From the NCBI RefSeq assembly GCF_004798865.1, contig NW_025336598.1, positions 31,110,821 to 31,174,820 on the forward strand: DNA of 64,000 nt. The letters run 5' to 3'. The notes beneath the pieces were generated by a model. It saw nothing but the letters and a program-made list of their open reading frames with translations. It was not told where the DNA came from and did not search any database. This DNA comes from Varanus komodoensis. Its lineage: Eukaryota > Chordata > Lepidosauria > Squamata > Varanidae. The position numbers and the translations under genes were made by a program. How positions within the stretch are numbered: the first letter of the stretch is position 1; each line of letters begins with the position of its first letter. Positions 57,540 to 64,000 of this stretch are shown in pieces.

Positions 57540-57940
57540 CAGTGATGGTGTACCTATGGCACGCATGCCACAGTGGGCACGCAGAGCCCTCTCTGTCGGC
57601 ACGAGAGCCAAGTCACCCCAGCAGCCGAGCATTGGATAACAGCGCACATAGGAGCCATGTGCATGCTCAGAAAGGAGTAGCGGCACCAGGTGATGATGTC
57701 ACAAGCCACAACTCATTAGCCGTGACTTGTCCAAGCTTTCACATGGCCAGTTAGTACGCTGCCAAGGATAGATAGATAGATAGATAGATAGATATATTTG
57801 CTTGGACTGGTTGTGAGTTGTTTTTTCTAAACTAAAACCTCAGTATTCAGGTTTTATTGCAGTGTTGGCACTTTGCGATAAATAAGCGGGTTTTGGGTTG
57901 CAGTTTGGGCACTCAGTCTCTAAAAGGTTCACCATCACGG
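57540..57940 (+). mobile_element. hAT-type MITE copy 1
   Basis: Left end CAGTGATGGTGTACC and right end GGTTCACCATCACGG pair at 13 of 15 positions. Length 401 bp, of which about 38 bp is a GATA-array insertion (about 57763-57798) absent from copy 2. Without it the two copies are about the same length. Interior landmarks are GCAGAGCCCTCTCTG, ACATGGCCAGT and TGCAGTGTTGGCACTTTGCG. Confidence 0.85.
57767..57794 (+). repeat. (GATA)7 array inside MITE copy 1
   Basis: Seven GATA units sit between CTGCCAAG and TATTTGCTTGGACTGG. Copy 2 reads straight from CGCTGC into TTGGACTGG at the same place. Confidence 0.95.
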
Positions 57941-58119
57941 GTTAGAAAAACGAGGTGTCCTGGCATGATTTTGATGGTTGGAATGTGTTTAGAATGGGCA
58001 GAAATGATGAGCTGTGCAGAAAAAGCTACTCAAGGAAGGCTTTTTCAAAATTGCATTATTTCCAATGGAACTTTAGCCTTATATTAGGGTTAGGGGAGTG
58101 CACCAGGGTAGGGTTAAGC
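57941..58119. other. Spacer between the two MITE copies
   Basis: 179 bp with no similarity that I can see to the MITE. It contains TTAGGGTTAGGGG near 58085-58096. It has no frame or hairpin of note. It may be old genomic DNA picked up with the two copies. Confidence 0.6.
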
Positions 58120-58482
58120 CAGTGGTGGCAAACCAATGGCATGTATGCTGCAGCAGGCATGCAGAGCCCTCTCTGCTGGCATATGAGCCAAGTCGCCCCA
58201 GCAGTTGAACATCAGATAACAGTGCACATGGGGGCCATGCACATGCTCAGAAAGGAGTTGCGGCGCCAGGCGATGATGTCACATGCAGTGCCTCATTAGC
58301 CGCGACTTGTTCAAACTTTTGCATGGCCAGTCAGTGCGCTGCTTGGACTGGCTGTGGGTTGTTTTTTTCTAAACTAAAACCTCAGTTTTCAGGTTTTATT
58401 GCAGTGTTGGCACTTTGCAATAAATAAGTGGGTGTTGGGTTGCAGTTTGGGCACTCGGTCTCTAAAAGGTTTGCCATCACTG
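58120..58482 (+). mobile_element. hAT-type MITE copy 2
   Basis: Left end CAGTGGTGGCAAACC and right end GGTTTGCCATCACTG pair at 14 of 15 positions. Length 363 bp. It aligns with copy 1 end to end, with roughly one base in six different by eye, many of them CpG-type transitions. Confidence 0.85.
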
Positions 58483-58490
58483 GTCTAGAT
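58483..58490 (+). repeat. Right 8-bp target-site duplication GTCTAGAT
   Basis: GTCTAGAT directly follows the right terminus CCATCACTG and is identical to 57532-57539. Confidence 0.85.
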
Positions 58491-60921
58491 CCTTTCCCTA
58501 ATGGGAAATCCCCTGCACAGTGAATAGACTTAAAAGTTCTCTGTCCTGAAATTCTGTGTATTGTACCTACTCAGTACATTTATGCCTACTGTAAATTGCA
58601 AATAGTTATCAAGGGAACAGGAGACAAAATCACTACAATTTCCTGTATGTTTCATGGTCTTATTGTCTGCATTCTAGTTTGCAGAAAAATTGCACAAAGC
58701 CCCAGTTAGAAAAAAGGGTAGCACAGGTATTGGAGAAATAAGGACCATTTCATTAAGAAACCCTTAATGGAAGTTTTAGAACAGAATAATGCATTTGTGA
58801 GCCCAAAGAAAAAGCAGCTTCGTGTGTTCTTAGTTGTTATGATGAACTTTGATATAGTTGCAGTTAGGGAGCTCTTAACTTTAACAGAGTTAAGGTACAG
58901 CCATAAGCATGGAGCTGTAGGACTTCCTTTTGTCTAAATATGCAAAGTGTAAACATGACAAAATAGACTCAGTAGTGATTTGAAATATCTAGTCTTTTGC
59001 TTACAATACTTATGAGCATTTCCTGTATAGTGATACTTCTGTTGACAATACAAACAAGCAGAGGTTGGCAGCAGGACAAAAAGGAGATATCTCAGTGAAA
59101 ATTGTCACACAAGCCCAAGTGCTATTGATTTCAATATCTAGTATTGAATTATCAAATATCCTGTAGTTGATGGTGGGGAGGCCAGAAGAAAGCTCTGTCC
59201 CCTTAGTTTTGAAAGCTGTTCCTATGAAAATGCAGCAAAAGATGTGTTTTTGTAACTTTTCTGTGCCATTGTCTTTCTAGAGTCATTCTTCAGAATCCAG
59301 GAATACATGTTAATTTTATTGTTTTGTGGGTTCTATTCATACCCAGAGATATCTCAGAAGTCCAACTTTCCTCTTGGAGATAATGCAGATATATGTAGAC
59401 AACTGTGTTCCAGAAGTACCAAGTAACCATTCATAATAGCATTTCAAGTATTCCTTTTTGTTTTGTTTTTTGTAGTTTTAATCAGATCTTACGCAAATTG
59501 AAAGTATGTTATCTTGAAGGAAGATGTTTCTGTTCTAGAAACAATAAACAGAGAGCAGATGTACAGTTAAGTAACTAAGTGACCCAGCAAATGTTAGTTC
59601 CCATGATTGTTCGCATGCCTCCATGTGATGGAGATCAAAATTTGTGTACTGTTCAGTATTCCAGTTGGGCATGACAAAAGTAAAACTATGTGGCTGGATA
59701 TTTAGTTTTATAGTCTCCAGGGTATATAAGAATGCATCTTGCAGGTTCTGTCATCTGTTGGGGTATGAATGCTTTTGATCTTTTAGATGGAGAAAAACTC
59801 TAATTGTTTATGAAAACAGTTTTATACAAAAATATTAAATCTTTTATGATGGATGTTATTCTGATGTAGGTGTGACCGAGTGCTTAATAATTCTTAGAAC
59901 AAAGTGGGACTGTTCAGAAAACAGTGGGGTGATACATGTTCTCTTGTCCCTGCTTTGTTTCTAAGAGGAGAAAAAACTATGGGAACTGTTATATGGAAGG
60001 CTACATATCTTTCCAGAAGCAAAGATACGGCATCTCCAGTCTGCCTTGGCCAATAGGCTAGTGGTTGATTGTGGATGTTTCTGGCTACTATTCTTCAGTT
60101 CCCTGTACTTGAATTCTTCGGCAATTAATGTTTTCTTCCTTGAGGGAAAAATGAACATTGGATAGAAGATAATCCAGTAATCCCTACATGCATGTTAACT
60201 CCCTTTCTCCCAGTCTCTGAGTAAGAAGAAAGAAGCAAATCCAAGCAGCTGAGAAGTTCTGTTTTTCCAAGGAGAGTTGCCTGCAGGCTGAAGAAAAGGC
60301 TTTCACGTTATCGTATGCTGCTTATGGACCAGGCACAGTTTCAGCACTCATCATCGACTAAGGTCTGGGATGCCTGAGAAATGCTTTTTGCATTATGCTG
60401 GGTTCTATTTTGTATGAGTTTCAAAATCTATTTGTGTGAGCAGAACTGTGGTACTGCTGCAGAAAACTCATGCAGCAGCTTCACTCTTGAAAACGTGTAG
60501 CTTGCTTTCTATCTCACTCTTTGATTTGGTAGATGCTCTTTAGAGGTAAAGGAGACAAGGACAGCAGGGGTCCAATATTGCCCCAGGGGCTCTAACCATT
60601 CTGATTATTAAAATAATGAAATAATGCAGGTTGTTGAGTAGCTAACATGTAGAAGTCACTACCTCCTTTGTGCCGTGTCTCTTTACAAAACCGCCAGGCA
60701 GTTTAGATGAGAATGGCCTTTTCAAAGCAATACAAATAAAACCTGTTGGCATACCTTGTGCCCCTGAGTTGCCCTGGCCACTTCTACGTAAACCCCACTT
60801 TGAGAAGCCAGGTTCCCAAAATGGCTTTAGAAGCATTTCCATACCTACTTTAATCTAGCTTGATGATTGGCACGCATCACACTGAAATGGAATAGCAGGA
60901 AAATCTGCTGGCAAACTTGAA
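58491..60921. other. Mostly unique non-coding sequence
   Basis: AT-rich, with no recognised repeat family or splice-bounded exon in about 2.4 kb. Confidence 0.45.
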
Positions 60922-61250
60922 GCTTTTCTACATGAGGTGCTTAGCCCACTGTTTCCATTGTGGGTGGAAAATGTGTCCTTTGGAGCTTTTTGTTGGGTTT
61001 TGTATTGCTCTGCTTTTCTGAGTATTATTTTAACCAACCACTAGATTGTGCTGTGGTATAACTGCAGTTTAGTAAATTTGTGACTTCTTAGGAGGTTTTT
61101 GTTTGAAAGTAAACACCTGGTTTTGCTTGCTCTAAAAAATTCTGCAAAAATGATAGGAAAACACAGAAGAGGGCCTGGAAGAGGATGATGCTATGGAAAG
61201 GCCCTGCAAACGCCTGTGGGAGCGAGGTCATGAATGCACAATAAAAGTCT
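60922..61250 (+). repeat. Unclassified dispersed repeat, copy 2
   Basis: Partner of 17092-17440. It starts GCTTTTCTACATGAGGTGCT and shares CTTGCTCTAAAAAATTCTGC, GGAAAACACAGAAGAGGGCC, TGGAAGAGGATGATGCTATG, CCTGCAAACGCC and CATGAATGCACAATAAAAG. The best-conserved part is the last 130 bp or so in both copies. Confidence 0.65.
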
Positions 61251-61367
61251 CATGCAAAGAAACCCAGAGTAAGGAGGAGGGTACGTACGTAGACATTCAA
61301 TTAAGTGACCCAGTGCTTAGGCCAATTCTTTCAAATGTTTCTTTTTTTCTGATATATGTGTATGTAT

Positions 61368-61432
61368 TGGAGGGCATTCATTCATGGGGTTGCCATATGT
61401 TGGAGATGACTTTGAGGGTACATCACAACACA
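61368..61432 (+). repeat. Bov-B-like LINE 3' end fragment
   Basis: GGAGGGCATTCATTCATGGG, then GTTGCCATATGTTGGAGATG and ACTTTGAGGGTACATCACAA match the same Bov-B 3' end as 14770-14863 with further decay. Confidence 0.55.
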
Positions 61433-63180
61433 TTGCAAACAGCTATATTGGAAGAGTACATAGCTTCATTCCATAAATTATTATTCTCCTTGAAAATGTT
61501 TTATTTAGTACATATGAACATAAAATTAGATCTCATGCAGCATCCCTGAAGTTAGCTGGTTGACTTCACTTGGATTTGAATCAGGCCTTCAAAATCCTGG
61601 CACCAGCGAGCAGAAAATCCTGCTATTAATTTACCAGTTGATCTTTACCTTCCTAAGAAGTTCTTTCCATAGCCCCTCAATTAGAAGCTGGCTGTGCAAT
61701 CTAGTAACTGAGTAATGCTGTAGGGTGTGTGTTTTGCCCAAGTTAGGCAGCCATTTTTAACAACTTTTATTTCAGAGACTGAAGTATACTTGTGTGTTGG
61801 CAGCCAGTATGGTTAGCGCTGAGCTCTGGAATTTTTTGTTTGACAAAATAAATTCTGCTTCTCAGAACGACTGCCCCCTGGGGTAGGAAAAGCTAGAAAT
61901 AGTTTGTAGCTTAGTTGGTGCCCTGACACATTTTAGCTCAATTACCTCATTTTATGAAGCTTTAACTGTTAAAGTAATACATTAAAGCAAATGTGATTTG
62001 TGTGTGTTGTGTGTTTTGGAAGCAGCTGCATTCCTCTATAATTTTTGAAATATTTTGGCAAGAGAAAGCAAAAGAGTAGTAAAATACACATCCCTCTAAC
62101 CTAAGTTGGAAAAACATATTACGTTTCCGGGTGATTCTTTAAAGAATTATAAGTAATAACTTGAGGGTTTGGAACAGTTGCTTGAGGGAATTTTATTTTT
62201 TAAAATGTTTTCTGCCTTGACCAATTAGGAAAAACATAAATATTGGGTAATGATGCTATTATACCTTTCTATAGTATTAGCTGAAGGCACTGCAGTCCTA
62301 GCTCAGTGCTGTTTTTAGGGCATTGCACCGTTGTGCGAAGGAAGGAAGGAAGTTTAGGTGGGAATTGGCAAAGGATGGTGCAGGAAAAGGACGGGCTCTT
62401 GCCTTTGCCTTTCATGGGCAGTTATGTCTGTGCTGGGCAGCACGCCACTGCCTTTTAGGAGGAATGGAAGGAAAATGAGCTTGGCTGTGCTACCTGCCAT
62501 GAAGTTGGCCTGCCTTCACTGAGCTTCCTTATTACCTTTTGGGTTTCCCTGAATGAACTCTTACAATGGCAAGAATTACATGGATGGGAAAAGCTGCAGC
62601 TGGTGAAGCACTCCTATCAGAGCATTGCAGAGAGGAAAGAAACAACTGCCAGACATGGTTCTCCTCTCTCTTTCGCTTAAAGCCCCAGAGGCATTCTCCA
62701 GAGGGCAGTGGTGGCCACTCAGGCCAAAGTTATGCCTGCCATTCCTAAGTCCCAACCTGATTATTGTAACATGTTCTTTGTGGGGCTGCCTTTTAAAGTG
62801 TCTAGAGCTCTTTTAATAGAATCCACTAGGTGTCAGTGCAGCCAGATTCTGGTTTCCTTTTACACAAATCAAAGTTTGTTTAGTTTCATTCATGTATATT
62901 TGCATAGTTCAAATAGACCGCAAGATGTTTGTACAAAGGCTTGATTTTCCTGGTACTGTATGTTCCAAAGAGCCATTCCTGTGATAATTTTAGCTAATTA
63001 AATATTAACTAATATGAAAACATAATGACTGTTAAGTTGGTCTAAATTCGTTTTAAAACCAGCTGTTGATATATAACTCAAAGATCTGATATAATAGGTC
63101 TATTCAGATAATGATTTTTCATCTCTTCGCGCCTCAGCAGTGTGACCCTGACTTATCTGATGTGAGGCAAGCACCATGGT
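61433..63180. other. Mostly unique non-coding sequence
   Basis: No exon or clear repeat. An AT-rich block at about 61890-62270 has several TAAT and TTAA motifs. A GGAA-rich tract lies near 62338-62352. Confidence 0.45.
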
Positions 63181-63184
63181 TACC

Positions 63185-63340
63185 ATATATGGGGCAGTGG
63201 ATAGAAGAGGACTGAGGAGGCGTAGGTTCGGGTTAGCCATGGTCATGAAGCTCACGGAGGTGGCCTTGCACCAGTCACATGCTCCCAGTCATAACCTGCT
63301 GCACAGGGTTGCTCTGGGGATCAAATGAAGGCAGGAAAGC
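63185..63340 (+). repeat. Sauria-type SINE, strongly diverged
   Basis: GGGCAGTGGATAGAAGAGGA, then GTAGGTTCGGGTTAGCCATG, GGCCTTGCACCAGTCACATG and CTGCACAGGGTTGCTCTGGG follow the order of the family's head, B box, middle and 3' body. The tail is not recognised. Confidence 0.6.
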
Positions 63341-63879
63341 ACACCTGCCAGACAGGAATTACAGCATGATACAGCTCCCCTGGTGGCTTGATAGAGAAGG
63401 CAGCCCGGCCCATCTTGCAAGGACTTGCAGAAGTGGCATCGGATGTGTTGGTGCTTGCAAGGGTGGGGCCAGTGCAAACAGGCACAGCAGCTGGAAGCAG
63501 AGGAGGCTCCATAAAAGGCTTCTTGGCCTTGCCCAGTTTGGTGGCTGCTTCATGTCCCTGAATTGGTGCCTGCCTCCAGTCCTGCAGTGGCTTCACTTGT
63601 GTCTTGACTCCTGCCTCTGCTTTTCTCTCTGGGGTAGCACCTGCCCAGTGTCTGATTCTTGCTTGATCATGTCTTTCCCGCTGATGCTGCTATGGCTCTC
63701 CCAGTTCTCCCTCCATCCCCCCTAGTTCCCTGCTCCAGCTGAGCATGCCTGCTGCTTCCCTCCCAAGCTGTGAAAGCCATGCATGTAACCCTGAGCTTTG
63801 GAATAAAAACAGCTACGATTTACTTGTTATTAACTGATGGCCTTGCCACTCAGGAGACCAAGGGCGAACAAGTTGTGAG
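63341..63879. other. Non-coding sequence with overlapping chance frames
   Basis: GC is moderately raised. Frames on both strands near 63279-63725 overlap each other and begin inside the SINE, so they are not treated as genes. Confidence 0.5.
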
Positions 63880-63985
63880 GTTTTTGTCTAAAAGTTACTG
63901 GCCAGAGTAGCAAGGGATTATGGGAGCTGCATAATCTTGGATGCCTGAAAGGTCAAAACTTGCCTACCCTTGCATTAGACTTGGA
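63880..63985. repeat. Fragment of a foldback hAT-like MITE
   Basis: GGCCAGAGTAGCAAGGGATT, then ATGGGAGCTGCATAATCTTG and CTGAAAGGTCAAAACTTGCC, then TACCCTTGCA follow the right half of the 7812-7928 family (GGGATTATGGGAGTTGTAGT, CTGGAGGG, TTGCCCACCCCTG). Confidence 0.5.
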
Positions 63986-64000
63986 TGGATGGGGGAAGGC

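Larger units (their letters stand above)
57540..58482. mobile_element. Composite hAT-type MITE: two copies plus spacer
   Basis: The unit begins CAGTGATGG and ends CCATCACTG, a perfect 9-bp inverted repeat, and is bounded on both sides by GTCTAGAT. Inside are two direct copies of one MITE (57540-57940 and 58120-58482) and a 179-bp spacer (57941-58119). The bases next to the inner ends are GTTAGAAA after copy 1 and GGTTAAGC before copy 2. These match neither each other convincingly nor GTCTAGAT. The simplest reading is that the whole 943 bp inserted as one unit, using the two outermost termini. No transposase frame is present, so movement would have been in trans. The superfamily call rests on the 8-bp duplication and the CAGTG-type termini. 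Confidence 0.8.

Noticed and set aside
63279-63725. 148-codon plus-strand frame
   Set aside because: It starts inside a Sauria SINE and overlaps three minus-strand frames.
1-64000. LTR retroelements, endogenous retroviruses or Polintons
   Set aside because: No paired long terminal repeats and no recognisable gag, pol, env or capsid-like product was seen in any frame.

Overview
This is vertebrate nuclear DNA, most likely from a squamate reptile (lizard or snake). The reasons are the dispersed repeats. There are many tRNA-headed SINEs of the Sauria SINE type (GTGTAGTGGTTA head, a GGTTC-type B box, a 3' part with CTCACAGGGTTGTTGT and a GGGATATAAAT tail). There are Bov-B-like LINE 3' ends, a tRNA-Ala-headed SINE, CR1/L2-type LINE 3' ends and several foldback MITE families familiar from lizard and snake genomes. 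The assignment rests on recalled repeat consensus sequences, not on a search.

No complete protein-coding gene can be supported. The sequence outside one island is AT-rich and CpG-poor, and open frames there have the lengths expected by chance. The single strong gene signal is a CpG island of about 1.6 kb at roughly 32.1-33.7 kb. It contains GC boxes, an E2F-like site, an E-box, and three good plus-strand splice donors (GT at 33017, 33066 and 33244). Two of these donors follow short ATG-led frames. I read it as the promoter and first exon of a gene with a long first intron, probably running left to right. The window would then hold its upstream flank (1-32 kb) and the start of intron 1 (33-64 kb). 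I cannot name the gene.

Layout: 1-9.1 kb, unique DNA with two Sauria SINEs, MITEs and two striking hairpins. 9159-9258, a 100-N assembly gap beside a G run. 9.3-13.8 kb, mostly unique. 13.8-21.1 kb, LINE 3' ends, SINE pieces, microsatellites and a LINE/MITE cluster at 20.4-21.1 kb. 21.4-21.8 kb, an ATTA-rich block that could be a conserved enhancer. 22-32 kb, mostly unique with GC-richer patches. 32.1-33.7 kb, the CpG island. 34-43 kb, unique DNA with one LINE fragment and one short MITE. 43-55.4 kb, SINE-rich. 57.2-58.5 kb, MITEs including a composite hAT-type insertion. 58.5-64 kb, mostly unique with a few repeats.

The best leads are two. The first is the 943-bp composite at 57540-58482: two similar hAT-type MITE copies and a spacer, bounded on the outside only by a perfect 8-bp target duplication. 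The second is a near-perfect 34-bp-arm hairpin at 7697-7783. No LTR retroelement, CRISPR array, rRNA or functional tRNA gene was recognised.
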